Source of the DNA: Azorinus chamasolen
Taxonomy: Eukaryota; Mollusca; Bivalvia; Cardiida; Solecurtidae
Assembly (NCBI GenBank): GCA_963576725.1
Contig: OY755237.1
Location: forward strand, 58,627,805-58,691,804
Direction: 5' to 3'
DNA length: 64,000 bases
Shown one piece after another: positions 43,049 to 53,259 of this stretch (the first letter of the stretch is position 1; every line of letters starts with the position of its first letter). Under the pieces are notes generated by a model, which saw only the letters and a list, made by a program, of their open reading frames with translations, made no database searches and was not told where the DNA came from. A program made the translations under genes and the position numbers.

Positions 43049-43273
43049 TTTGTGTGAAATCTTGAAATGGAAATGTCACCGCCGGTCTTTCGTAGCTATG
43101 CAATAAGTAAATTAGTTCGAGCAATAAAATAAAATAAAAAGGTAGATAGTAAAACAGTGAATTGCGATTGGCGCATGACATCTTTAAGATTTACGGCGAT
43201 AGGACTTTCTTAATTAGATTAAATGTGTTCCTGTAGCCACATCTATACTTCTTAGTAAATGTTTCTTTCGTCT

Positions 43274-43473
43274 TTAACTCATTCCTTCCTAGACTATTTT
43301 TAGACCCAACCGCTTTGAATAAATCTACCGAAAGGAGCAATGACTGTAAACAAAGAAGAATTTTAGCATTGTGTAGCTTAGAAACCATTGTGATACATAG
43401 AGCATTTTGCTCCTATTGAGCAAATGCTCTATGTATCACAATGGTTTAAAAATGTGACTTTTACAGAGGCGCC
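43274..43473 (-). mobile_element. B4 MITE, right end lost
   Basis: TTAACTCATTCCTTCCTAGAC then AAACCATTGTGATACATAGAGC / GCTCTATGTATCACAATGGTTT around TTGCTCCTATTGAGCAA. It ends near ACTTTTACAGAGGCGCC. Confidence 0.75.
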
Positions 43474-43894
43474 AGATATACTTCGTCTTTTGTTGTTTTG
43501 TAATTATAAGCGCTGTGCAATCGAATTGAGATTAATCAGACAGTGTATTATCTATCAACTGACACATTTGCATTGGGATCCGACGGTAATTTCAGTCACC
43601 TTTCTTATATACTCTGTAGTTTAGTCGGTTCAATAAAATAAAACATTTCCTTGGCAATTTAACAGCCTAACACGTCAATCAACTACGTATTTTATCCCTT
43701 TCACGATAGTGTTTTAAATAAAGCCGGCGGAAAACATTTCCCGACAATGATGCTATTTCTTTGCAGGTCTCTTGTGAATGGTCCATCACGGCAAATGTAC
43801 AGCTTCATCGTTAAGACTCGACCTCCGACCCCGTTACTGTCCCTACGTCTGAACAAGATTATATAGGCCGTAGCGAATTAAACATACATTGATA

Positions 43895-44045
43895 AACCCT
43901 GATTTTACTTGCATTTGCAAACAATTTGGATCCAGATGAGACGCCAAGAGACATCTCAACATGATCGCAGCTGTTTGACACCCGGTAAATAGTGTCTCAA
44001 AAGCTTGAGCGAATAGGATAAAGTCAAATATGCATCAGATCCTAC
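43895..44045. mobile_element. B6 MITE hairpin, worn
   Basis: TTGCAAACAATTTGGATCCAGATGAGACGCC and CAGCTGTTTGACACCCGG then GTGTCTCAAAAGCTTGAGCG. One arm is mutated. Confidence 0.45.
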
Positions 44046-44087
44046 TTTGAGCAGTCACTATCTTTTCACGGTAGGATTAGTAGTAAT

Positions 44088-44277
44088 CTATTCCCTCATA
44101 GGCCAATTTTAGACCCAGCCTCTCTGAATAAAGCTACCGAAAAGGAGCATTTACTATATAAAAGGAAAAGTTTAGAATTGTGTAGTTTTGAAATCATTGT
44201 GAAAAATAGAACATTTGCTCTATTTATCACAATGGTTTCAAGAATAAGAAAGGCGTATTTATGGAGGAAAGGGTTAA
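44088..44277. mobile_element. chimeric B4/B1 MITE
   Basis: The left part is B4 (TATTCCCTCATAGGCCAATTTTAGACCC, GAAATCATTGTGAAAAATAG / CTATTTATCACAATGG). The right end GGCGTATTTATGGAGGAAAGGGTTAA is the B1 terminus. The switch lies just after the hairpin. Confidence 0.65.
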
Positions 44278-44292
44278 TAATTATAATTCAGG

Positions 44293-44471
44293 AGAACCTG
44301 TTTTCAAAAACATCAAAAACAGGTCTTAATATGGGTCTGTAAGGCAGGTTTGTAGCTTAATGTAGGTCAAGAGTAAGTATACCTTTTCCCTGCATTAAAC
44401 AACCACCTTCTTTCTTTTTTAAGACTCATGTGTTCAATAAATGAATGACCGCTTAAGACAGGTACTACTGT
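44293..44471 (+). mobile_element. F2 foldback MITE, worn left end
   Basis: AACAGGTCTTAATATGGGTCTGTAAGGCAGG and CTTTTTTAAGACTCATGTGTTCAATAAATGAATGACCGCTTAAGACAGGTACTACTG. It supplies the unoccupied form of the TTAA used in 16244-16706. Confidence 0.7.
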
Positions 44472-44784
44472 TGTGAATGTATAGCATTGTGCTGACTACT
44501 AACAATGGGGTTAATAGTATTCAGCTTCTGTTGTAATCGTCCGTGTGTCCCTTGTCGTGACAAAACGTAAAAAACTGATCATGAAACAAACCACACCATA
44601 TTTGTATGGCCTGTATTATGCACTGACTTAATCCTTTCGGTGCTTAAAACGCGTCACTTTGCAAATAATGTTGACCAATATGATAGGACTCTTTTACTCG
44701 TTAATCCTTTTCACGATAACAAAGATGTTAGCTGAACAAGTCATTGCAGTTATTCAATGGGCTGACATTTTCATATAGTATAAG

Positions 44785-44880
44785 CTGTGTGACAAACAGC
44801 TTGGATTCTGATGAAATGTCGAGTTACTCGATATGCCATCTGGATCCAAGCTGTTTGCAAACGTGAGTCTACACGCATAT
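44785..44880 (+). mobile_element. B6 MITE hairpin
   Basis: GTGTGACAAACAGCTTGGATTCTGATGAAATGTCGAGTTACTCGATATGCCATCTGGATCCAAGCTGTTTGC is a clear B6 hairpin with a shortened apex. Borders are lost. Confidence 0.6.
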
Positions 44881-44959
44881 AACAAGAGAAGAGTTGATAT
44901 TATACAAGATAATTATACGATTTGTACTTTTATCCCGTGTCCCGCTCTGAAAACATAAA

Positions 44960-45700
44960 GGGGCCGTCACACCACGACGTTCTGTCAACGTTCTCTGAAC
45001 ATTTCAATCGTTCGATTTTTGAGCGTTCTAGAGTGAGGATGACACATCTGGCGTATGATAAACGTGTACCTACCGCACAACTAGCGTGTGTCTTACGCGA
45101 GAGAAGCGTGTAACAGCGACCAAGTAAGATACCTCTGAAAACCATTAGCGTGTGCCAACGTGCCACTGGCGCACAACGAACGATTTGTGAATGTTAGACG
45201 AGCGTGTTGAGCGTGTGACTAACGTGTGAATAACGACAGAATAGCGTTTTGATGTTCATTTGACTTTAGTCACACGTTGCGTGCGCTAGTGGACCGTTCA
45301 GCGCCTGTTGACAGGTGGTCGTCAGTGAGTCGTTCACTGCAAAGCAAACGATTAGTAACAACCACGTAACGCTAGAGTAACGACTGACTAACGATATCTG
45401 AACGCGTTTAACGCTCATCGAACGTTAGTAAAACTTTCCATTAATGTTCTTAAACGTTATTCAGCGTTTAAAATCAAACGTTGAAGAACGCTGGTCTTAG
45501 TGAGATCTTTTGTGCATGTTCAAAACTTTTTTTTCCGGACAAGCGTTATCTGCCGATTCCCGGCGATCACCGACGTTCACTAGCGTTCACAAGCGTTCAC
45601 ACAACGTTCTTCTGGTGCTATCCCAGCGACCATGGGCGACAACCAACGTTTATTCAAACGCCAGAGAACGCTGACCAGAACGTCATGGTGTGACGGGCCC
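44960..45700. mobile_element. 741 bp inverted-end element packed with ACGTT/CGTTC motifs
   Basis: The ends GGGGCCGTCACACCACGACG and CGTCATGGTGTGACGGGCCC are inverted repeats, extending with GTTCTGTCAACGTTCTCTG to about 39 bp with a few mismatches. The interior is full of AACGTT, CGTTC, AGCGT and their complements at irregular spacing on both strands, with several local foldbacks. Flanks are AAA on both sides, a possible 3-bp duplication. The frames of 60-80 codons have no known domain. No superfamily is assigned with confidence. Confidence 0.65.
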
Positions 45701-45813
45701 AAAACGTCTGTCCTAATTCGAATCTGTTCACATTGACCGAGTATAAAACTGCCTGGAATCCAAATTACCCCGCGTCTCATGAGTATCCAATCTGTTTGTT
45801 TACGCGAGTAAAG

Positions 45814-46021
45814 TACAGTAAAACCTCTCTATAACGACCACTAAATCACATCAAGTATTTTGTGTTAAAGGTAGGTGGCTGCTTAAAGCAAGGCGAAAGA
45901 AAAACAGAACGCTCCTGTAGGAGCGTTCTGTTTTACTTTCACCTTGCTTTAAGCAGCCACCTGCCCTAAATACCAACTAATTAACACAATTCAGTGGCTG
46001 TTATAGATAGGGTTTTCTGTA
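45814..46021 (-). mobile_element. F1 foldback MITE, complete, reverse orientation
   Basis: TACAGTAAAACCTCTCTATAACG to GTTATAGATAGGGTTTTCTGTA. Apex AACGCTCCTGTAGGAGCGTT. ACATCAAGTATTTTGTG on the left gives the orientation. Confidence 0.85.
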
Positions 46022-46594
46022 ACAGATAGTGGAATAAAGGTTAAGAGCCATATTAGTACTGTGCTTTTCTTAGAACAATGAATTATACTGAATTAACTAA
46101 TTTGAATGAACGTTGATGGTGCTATGATGAACCTATAAATTGATTATTTAATTTTCATGGGCATCGTTCGCAAATTTTAGAAATTTCCATTGCACGATTA
46201 TGCAACGCATTTTTCAATCCAGTTGGGAAATAAACCTGTGAGCAAGCCAGTGCTTTGTATTTTTATTGTAATCTAAATTCCGATATTCATCCAACCACAG
46301 AACCGCAGGAACCTTTGGGAAATCATGTCACAGTGGCTGTGTATCTGTGTGCTGGGCTGTAATTACACTTGTGGCGTTTGCCATGGCACGGTGTCTGTGA
46401 CACACATGACGACAATGGTACTAAATGTATTAAGCTTGATACCAACCTTAATCTCGTTGTAAACTGTAATGTTTTGCTCAAATTTGGAGCTGTTCAATTT
46501 TACGAGTAATCATTGATCGAGTGTCAAACAGATTGGATCCTAAAGATACGCAGAGCTGTTCGGTGTCACATCTGGCCTCGACGTAATTTTATTT

Positions 46595-46738
46595 ATTTTT
46601 TGCTTGAGTCTGAGATCATTCTGAAGCATTTGATTGGTCAGATTCTGAGCAAGTTGCTCAGAATCCGACCAAGCAGATACTTGAGAATGATCTGAAACTC
46701 AGACTCAAGTAAAAGGTTTTATACCCTTGGGCCCGGGA
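46595..46738. mobile_element. C2-type foldback element
   Basis: GCTTGAGTCTGAGATCATTCTGAAGC, GATTGGTCAGATTCTGAGC, then CTCAGAATCCGACC and CTCAGACTCAAGTAAAAGGTTTTATACCCTTGGGCCCGGG. The outer left arm (before 46595) is decayed. Confidence 0.65.
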
Positions 46739-46789
46739 CACGCTATGTTCGAAAAGCCATGTCAGGACGCGCAGATAGATAGATACGCA

Positions 46790-47010
46790 TTAACCCGTTC
46801 AGTCAAATAATTGTCTTTTCACGCATTTGCAAACAGTGTAAACGGCTTCTATAGGAACCACCTGATGCTCTGTTTGCTTTTGACTTTATATAAATCTGAT
46901 TCTACAGCTTATGTCAAACAAAACAATTTCTTGAAAAGTTTACATTCTGAATCAGCTAATAAATATTCATGAGGCCGTTATTTATTTGCATTAATTTTAA
47001 CAGGGAAAGT
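46790..47010 (+). mobile_element. B1 MITE, right end decayed
   Basis: TTAACCCGTTCAGTC and GCATTTGCAAACAGTGTAAACGGCTTCTATAGGAACC. The tail AGCTAATAAATATTCATGAGGCCG ends in AACAGGGAAAG without TTAA. Confidence 0.65.
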
Positions 47011-47124
47011 CCGATATTCACGCCAGTCTGGAGCATGTTTCTGATTCGTTTAGGCGTTTGAAAAGCTGCTGACCTTAGCATAGAGCAATATAGATACTGA
47101 TGAGCAGTCTAATGTCAGTGGCAG

Positions 47125-47314
47125 TACGGTAAAACCTCTTTATTACGGCCACTAAAGTGTGTTAATTTGTTATTATTTTGGACAAGTGGCTGCTTAAAGC
47201 AAGGTGAAAGTAATACAGAACGCACCTATAGGAGCGTTCTGTTTTAATATCACCTTGCTTTAAGGTAGCTTACTTGGTGTAATTTGGTGGCTGTTATAGA
47301 GAGGTTTTACTGTA
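47125..47314 (+). mobile_element. F1 foldback MITE
   Basis: TACGGTAAAACCTCTTTATTACGG to GTTATAGAGAGGTTTTACTGTA. Apex AACGCACCTATAGGAGCGTT. Part of the right arm (GCAGCCACCTGCC) is deleted. Confidence 0.8.
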
Positions 47315-47512
47315 TTGTCCTCTGTTGGGCACAATTTATGCAGCTTCAAGTTTCAGAGTGGGCGCTTGTTAAATGTGTTTATAAATTAATAAAAAGGAAA
47401 ATGAGAAACATAAAAATGAGGACTCTCGTTTAAAGAGTAACTGTTCCTTTTCAATAAAATTACAAAACAACATTTGTTTGTTATGTTCTTGGTGTCTTTA
47501 TAAGTGTTCGAC

Positions 47513-47670
47513 TACAGTAGAACCTCTCCTAAGCCGAAATTATTGAACAAGGGGTTCTTAAAAAGCAGGTGGTTATTTAATGCAGGGCAAATTAATGCAG
47601 AAAACTCCTATAGGAGCGTTTTGTATTACTTTGACCTGCATTAAGCTGCCTTACAGACTGATAATCATTT
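47513..47670 (+). mobile_element. F2 MITE, right end replaced by B1
   Basis: TACAGTAGAACCTCTCCTAAGCC, GCAGGTGGTTATTTAATGCAGGGC, apex AAACTCCTATAGGAGCGTTTT. The sequence leaves F2 at ATAATCATTTTACCC, where a B1 copy begins. Confidence 0.75.
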
Positions 47671-47901
47671 TACCCTGTACTCAATAAATACGCCTTTTTT
47701 CATTTTTGCAAACAGAGGAGACCCAAACCACACGGTTCTTTTAGCAGCCGTCTAATCAAGGTATGTTATGTTTGCTTTTGAAATAATATAGATATGATTA
47801 TACACAAAATGTCCTATGTTAATTTGCCATTATAAAAATAATCTGAATACTATTCATGATGTCATTATTCTTACATGAATATTCATGGCGTAAAGGGTTA
47901 A
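47668..47901 (+). mobile_element. B1 piggyBac-like MITE
   Basis: TTTACCCTGTACTCAATAAATACGCC (TTAA mutated) to GTAAAGGGTTAA. The hairpin is GCAAACAGAGGAGACCC with apex TTCTTTTAGCAGCC. TTAACCCTTCGTGTGCC of another B-type end begins at the same TTAA. Confidence 0.7.
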
Positions 47902-48076
47902 CCCTTCGTGTGCCGAATATTCAAAGTGAACAAACCCATCATTGTTTAACCTTTAGCCTGCTGAGCAAATTAGTTTTATATTCATTTTGTACTTTTTCCA
48001 CCAACTACATTTTCAAAATTCAAGCTGAATGTTAAGGAAAGTGCTACATGTATTAGACAAGCATGTGTTTTGCGTT

Positions 48077-48120
48077 GATGGGTGTCAATATCAGGAACGA
48101 TGGGTGTCAATATCAGGAAC
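48077..48120 (+). repeat. 22 bp tandem duplication
   Basis: GATGGGTGTCAATATCAGGAAC appears twice in direct succession at the point where a half F1 element begins. Confidence 0.8.
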
Positions 48121-48225
48121 GTAGGGGCGTTCTGTTTTACTTTCACCTTGCTTTAAGCAGCCCCCTGCCCTAAATACCAACTAATTAAGACAATTTAGTG
48201 GCCGTTATAGAGAGGTTTTACTGTA
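48119..48225 (-). mobile_element. F1 MITE right half
   Basis: It starts near the apex (GGGGCGTTCTGTTTTAC) and runs to GAGAGGTTTTACTGTA. The left half is missing. Confidence 0.75.
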
Positions 48226-48282
48226 TATCGCTGTGCGTTGATATAAACATATTTTAAAGCCTGAATAGGAGCAGTGTCTAAT

Positions 48283-48430
48283 TAGAGTTTACTATGATTG
48301 CTTATGAAAATATATTGATCTGATTATGCAGAGTTCACAAGTGAAAAACATCATTTCTCCACGTTCAATAGTATTGGTCATTTCCATGAATATTCATGAG
48401 AAATTTTGAATAAATAACAAACAGGGAAAG
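48283..48430 (+). mobile_element. B1 MITE tail
   Basis: TATGATTGCTTATGAAAATATATTGATCTGATTATGCAG and TTCCATGAATATTCATGAG. Hairpin and outer ends are missing. Confidence 0.5.
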
Positions 48431-48445
48431 TGTGGCTGTGCACAT

Positions 48446-48657
48446 TTGCTCTTTCGCTGCCAAATTATGTCGTCTGATAACTTTGTCGTCCGCTACAATT
48501 TTCATTTTTTAGTTTTCTTTATTTTTGTTTCAAAAACATAGTCACAGTAACAAACAGTTTGGTTCCTGATGAGACGTTGAGTTAGTTGGCATCTCATTTG
48601 GGTCCAATCTGTTTACACAGATAATGAAATATGCGACATTAGCAGCGAAAACATTAA
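48446..48657 (-). mobile_element. B3 piggyBac-like MITE
   Basis: GCTCTTTCGCTGCCAAATTATG opens it and GCAGCGAAAACATTAA closes it with an intact TTAA. Two GTCGTC units and a mutated hairpin (CAGTTTGGTTCCTGATGAGACG) are present. Confidence 0.7.
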
Positions 48658-48999
48658 TGCAAAGCTCAAAAAACATCTAAATTCATAAGAAATACTTGGA
48701 TTTAATCTATTCTCTATGTGACCTTTTTCACAGCATGTAGGTCTCATGAATATGGACAAAACACTTGTATGTCACTTCTCATCGTCATACACATTAAGAA
48801 GAAAGGCTATATCAACATAAAAAGCTCATGAAAATCTAAGTGTATGCAAATATGAAACAAAACATGCAAACTGATATTATTTCTAAAGAAATAAAACTCG
48901 TAGGCCTATGTTTAAAATGTATGAATGCTACATGATGCTTGATATGTGTATGTTGCAACTCGTGGGAAAGAGTTTCTAAGTCATTTGATATATGTCTAT

Positions 49000-49070
49000 T
49001 GGCTCACTTCTGACCAATCAAAAGCTTGAGAACGAACTCAGACTCGACTAAAAGTTTTATAAGAATGGAT
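49000..49070. mobile_element. C-type foldback right half
   Basis: GGCTCACTTCTGACCAATCAAAAGC to CTCAGACTCGACTAAAAGTTTTATAAG. The left arm is missing. Confidence 0.55.
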
Positions 49071-49094
49071 ACAGTTTTGTTTGACAACAACGGC

Positions 49095-49525
49095 TGTTGC
49101 CCATTTACCTCGTAGATACGCCTTGTCAAACAGATTAGACCCAGATCAAATGGTTCCTTTTGGATCAGTCTGATCAGGGCTTGCTGTGTTTGTTTATTCA
49201 ATGATATAAATCTCAGTTTAAAGTTTCTGTCATGGTGCAACATTGTTTTTATTTATTGGCCATTATAAAGCTAATAAAGCAAATGAATAGTCGGGATGTC
49301 CTTTCAACGTTTTTTTTGCAAGCAGAGAAGACCAATATTAGGTAGCTCCTTTGGGAGCCGTCTGATCAGGAATTGTTTTGTTTTCTTGTGAAATAATAGA
49401 GTTCTTCTTCTTCTGTTTCCACCATCATCAAAACTTTCTGTGTTCATATACCATTATAAAACCTTTAACAAATATTGTTAATGTCATTATTTCTTACAAC
49501 AATATTCATGAGATAAAGATTTAAT
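49095..49525 (+). mobile_element. two decayed B1 MITEs in a row
   Basis: The first has CAAACAGATTAGACCCAGATCAAATGG and GATCAGTCTGATCAGGGC; the second, after 49300, has AAGCAGAGAAGACCAATATTAGG and TAGCTCCTTTGGGAGCCGTCTGATCAGG. Both keep tail parts (CCATTATAAA) and lack intact TTAA ends. Confidence 0.6.
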
Positions 49526-50243
49526 GCTCAATAAATATCAATCTAAATTCTTTTCAAACCAATTTACGTGTTTTATATACTTCTATGGATTTACATTAGG
49601 AGAATTGCCTAGTAGAAATGCTTTCGGGAAATCATTTCGAGTTATTGTAAGACTTGATTGCCTCGCCATAAACAGAGAAAATTAATGACAGGATTTTATA
49701 CAATGGTAGCAAACTTTGCAGCTTTGAAATAGCGCGAAATGTTCAATTTCGACAATTTGCTGCAACATCATTGCACAAGATAACACTATAGATGGACCTG
49801 CTGCCAGAGAGAGGTTTGTAACAACGTGTACTATCAGGACAGTGGTTGAATCAAGGCAGGACCAGACTGTGCAATGTTTGCCAGTCAGCACTAGCACTAT
49901 GCCCCAGACGTGTCAGTCTGTCTGGGTCTGCTAAAACAACACTTGCTTGCATATTGTATCGTGTTTCATATAATGTGTGATATGCTATAGATTAATACGG
50001 TTTTGCATATTGGAAATGGGATAATTAACTCTTCCTATTACAGGGTATGAATTAATACCAGAGGCTCAGTCATAACCTAATTACAAGAGAAATGTTGCGT
50101 AATTTCGTTTTCAAATGCGCGCCATTCATCATGTCAATTTTCTAAAATGACACTGACACGATGTTAACATGGATTGACGAACAACGTTTTCTGGTGATAC
50201 ATTTCCCACAGTTGATTTAAGCCTTTGACTGACGGAGCGGACT
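49526..50243. other. unassigned
   Basis: No repeat family seen. A 71-codon reverse frame at 49682-49897 has no recognisable motif; a forward frame over the same place is also open for about 60 codons and equally unrecognised. Confidence 0.35.
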
Positions 50244-50479
50244 TTAACCCTATTAATGTAAGACATAATGACATCATGAATGTTAATTTGATTCATTTTT
50301 ATAATGACATATGAACACAGAATATTTTAGCACAGACAGAAACTGTAGAATAAATTCTGTATTATATCATAAGCAACCAGAGCAGACCCTGGTAAGACTG
50401 CTCCTATAGGAGCCGTCTGATCAAGGTCTACTCTGTATGTAAAATCGTAGAGAGACGTATATTTGGAGTAAAGGGTTAA
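50244..50479 (-). mobile_element. B1 piggyBac-like MITE, complete
   Basis: TTAACCCTATTAATGTAAGAC to GGAGTAAAGGGTTAA with TTAA on both sides. Hairpin GACTGCTCCTATAGGAGCCGTC. It is the best reverse-oriented B1 copy. Confidence 0.85.
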
Positions 50480-50935
50480 ACGCAAAACACAACAATCGAT
50501 ATCAGATGACTTCTACACTTACTCGTTATGAAATTATAAGACATTTATTCTATAGTGTCTCCCCCAGCCAAAACTTCGTGTGTTCATATATCATTTACAG
50601 GCATTACTCGTACTCATTTACAGAAATTACTCGTACTCGTTTACAGACATTATCCGCATTCATTTACTGACATTTCAGAGAGACATTCATTATTATGCAT
50701 TAATTATTTATGGAGTAAAGGGTTAAATGCAAAAAACGACCAATATCAGATGACTCCTAAAGGAGTCTGCACTGCCTCGTTATGAAATTATAAGATCTGA
50801 TTGTATAGATTCTTCCCTGACCAAATCTTCCTGTACTCATATGTCATTATACACATTCGCCTCATAAATATTCCTGATGTCAATATTTACAGGAATATCT
50901 ATCAAGTGAAGGGTGAAAACTTTGAGAAAACTGAG
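50480..50935. mobile_element. duplicated B1-derived block flanking the minisatellite start
   Basis: CAATCGATATCAGATGACTTCT...CTCGTTATGAAATTATAAGA (50490-50540) recurs as CCAATATCAGATGACTCC...CTCGTTATGAAATTATAAGA (50740-50795), each just after GAGTAAAGGGTTAAA. Between them the first copies of the 22-bp unit appear in place of the B1 tail. Confidence 0.5.
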
Positions 50936-51795
50936 GCTGTAATTTAATAAGTCTACTCGCACTCATTTACGGACATTACTCGTGCTCATTACAGACATTA
51001 CTCGTACTCATTTGCAGACATTACTTGTTCTCATTACAGACATTACTCGTACTCATTACAGACATTACTCGTACTCATTACTCGTACTCATTACAGACAT
51101 TACCCGTACTCATTACAGACATTACTCGTACTCATTTGTAGACATTAATTGATCTCATTACAGACATTACTCGTACTCATTACAGACATTACTCGTACTC
51201 ATTACAAACATTAATCGTACTCATTACAGACATTACTCGTACTCATTACAGACAGTACTCGTACTCATTACAGACATTACTCGTACTCATTACAGACATT
51301 ACTCGTACTCATCACAGACATTACTCGTACTCATTACAGACATTACTCGTACTCATTACATACATTACTCGTGCACATTACAGACATTACTCGTGCTCAT
51401 TACAGACATTACTCGTGCTCATTACAGACATTACTCGTACTCATTACAGACATTACTCGTGCTCATTACAGACATTACTCGTACTCATTACAGACATTAC
51501 TCGTGCTCATTACGAACATCACTCGTACTCATTTGCAGACATTACTCGTACTCATTACAGACCTAACTCGTACTCATTACAGACATTACTCGTACTCATT
51601 TGCAGACATTACTCGTACTCATTACAGACATTACTCGTACTCATTTGCAGACATTACTCGTACTCATTTGCAGACATTACTCGTACTCGTTACAGACATT
51701 ACTCGTACTCATTTGCAGCCATTACTCGTATTCATTACAGACATTATCCGCATTCATTTACAGGCATTTCTTGCACTCATTTACATACATTCTTT
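50590..51795 (+). repeat. 22-bp minisatellite (CATTACTCGTACTCATTACAGA)
   Basis: About 40 units run from 50945 to 51795, with four or five early units at 50590-50680. Most units are 22 bp; some are 23 bp through TTTGCAG or TTTACAG in place of TTACAG, and some have GTGC for GTAC. The 142-, 137- and 80-codon frames across it are made of the repeated unit and are not genes. Confidence 0.9.
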
Positions 51796-52096
51796 CTGAC
51801 AGGGCTATCATGTACCTTTCATTATTAAAGCAACGTGAATAAAGGTCAACGAAAAATATAACAAAACTCAACTCTTAAGACGAATTAGTATTAATACTTT
51901 TGGGGCAAAATAAAGTTCGTCTGAAAACATTATCGTCTTAAATTGGTGACCGAGTATTACACGGATTGGATACAGATGGGGAGATAAGCTGTTTGCAAAT
52001 GGCAGCCGGACCGTGGCGCTGAGTATGTGTAAAGCTTAAATTTTGATATTGTTACTTTACCATTCCAGTGTAAGGGAAAACAAAAGCACTATATAC

Positions 52097-52346
52097 TTAA
52101 CCCTTCGCTTGCTATTCACGTCAATATACCTACCTGCAAATAGTGAAGACCCAGAAGAGACAGCTCCTGCAGGAGCTGTCTCATCAGGGTCTGTACTATT
52201 TACAAGTTGATTGTGCAACCAGTGCACTCCACAGCAGTGATTGCACAGCGAAATACTTGTACACAGTGAAGATATATGTAATTATACAACATGACATGGG
52301 TAAAAAAGGAGAAATGTATTTTAAAATTCAGCAACAGAAGCTTTAA
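52097..52346 (+). mobile_element. B2 piggyBac-like MITE, complete
   Basis: TTAACCCTTCGCTTGC to GCAACAGAAGCTTTAA, TTAA at both ends. Perfect apex GACAGCTCCTGCAGGAGCTGTC. It is very similar to the copy at 16407-16656 and can serve as the reference copy. Confidence 0.85.
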
Positions 52347-53012
52347 TGTGCGGCAATCGAGTATATAAGACATTGGCGTACTGTAGAGCCAAGCCAAAGA
52401 GCCCTTGATCAGAGTCAACACTGTTTCCCATGTCAGTCGTTTTCTTCAATGTATTTTTATACAGCTGTTTCTTATTCAGATTCAGAAAATGATTTAATCA
52501 TTTAGCATATTAAATGTTAAAGGAGTGGCTGATTTGTTAGACAGTTGCCTTCGGTTCTGTCTATATATTATAGATTTCACAAGGTGTTTGGAAAATTGCG
52601 AATGAAAATGGATGGATATTAGTAAATTAAAGTCAACGGAACCGGGATATAATGTTCTTAGTAAACACTAGAAGAGATCTATATTTCAATTCTAAAGGCG
52701 TCTTATCCATTTAAATAACAGCGATGGGACTTGAAATTTGGAAGAACAGAGAAACATTGCCTAAAAGAAACGTAATTAATGTCAGGTCTTTCACACATAT
52801 ATTTCTTTAATTCAACAACACAAGTAGTGATATTCTAATTAATAATATTTAAGAAGAACCGAAACAATTGCTCACCTCACGTCAAAATCATTAAATAGTT
52901 CATACGTTTCTGTCGTATTGTCATCGTGTAGCAAAACTGTCACAATTTTAAAATTACTCCCGTTTGACATGAACTATATCTAATTTTAGAAAATATGCAT
53001 GTGTTAAATATA
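52347..53012. other. unassigned
   Basis: AT-rich; no repeat family or frame of interest. A faint B7-like trace (GAGCCCTTGATCAGAGTC AACACTGTTT) lies near 52398. Confidence 0.35.
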
Positions 53013-53253
53013 TTAACTCTTTCCTTTGTGTAAGCGCATGTTGACGCATCTGCAAACAGAGTAGACCTAGATACCTATAGGAGCCGTCTGATCAGGGCCT
53101 GTTCTGTTTGCTTATGGTGTAATATAGATCTGATTTTACAGCCTATGTCTGAGCCAAAATGTCCTGTTTTCATATGCTATTATAAATAATAATCTTACTA
53201 ATATTCATGACGTCATTGTTTCCTACATGAATATTCATCAGGGGAAGGATTAA
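53013..53253 (+). mobile_element. B1 piggyBac-like MITE, complete
   Basis: TTAACTCTTTCCTTTGTGTAAGC to CAGGGGAAGGATTAA, both with TTAA. The left hairpin arm is shortened (GACCTAGATACCTATAGGAGCC). The tail AATATTCATGACGTCATTGTTTCC is well kept. Confidence 0.8.
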
Positions 53254-53259
53254 CATGTC

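Larger units (their letters stand above)
41858..43094. mobile_element. large foldback-type element with satellite-filled inverted repeats
   Basis: The left end TACGAAAGACCGGCGGTGAC and right end GTCACCGCCGGTCTTTCGTA are inverted repeats that extend about 45-60 bp with few mismatches. GCTATG flanks the element on both sides (41852-41857 and 43095-43100), a 6-bp target duplication. Next to each end is an array of an 8-bp unit, GATTTCAC on the left and GTGAAATC on the right, so the arrays face each other. The centre includes a B1 MITE. No transposase is seen. The layout recalls Foldback-type transposons, whose ends carry tandem subrepeats; the superfamily is open. Confidence 0.75.

Noticed and set aside
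49682..49897. 71-residue reverse frame and an overlapping forward open stretch with several cysteines as an exon
   Set aside because: Neither gives a domain I recognise, and no splice sites could be argued.
51371..51842. Open frames of 142, 137 and 80 residues with TLLVLITDITR repeats
   Set aside because: They are translations of the 22-bp minisatellite; frame switching follows 22/23 bp unit variation.
16453..52346. Similar 67-residue frames at 16453-16656 and 52143-52346, suggestive of a conserved small protein
   Set aside because: Both lie in B2 MITE copies in the same place. The similarity is that of the element, and other B2 copies do not keep the frame.
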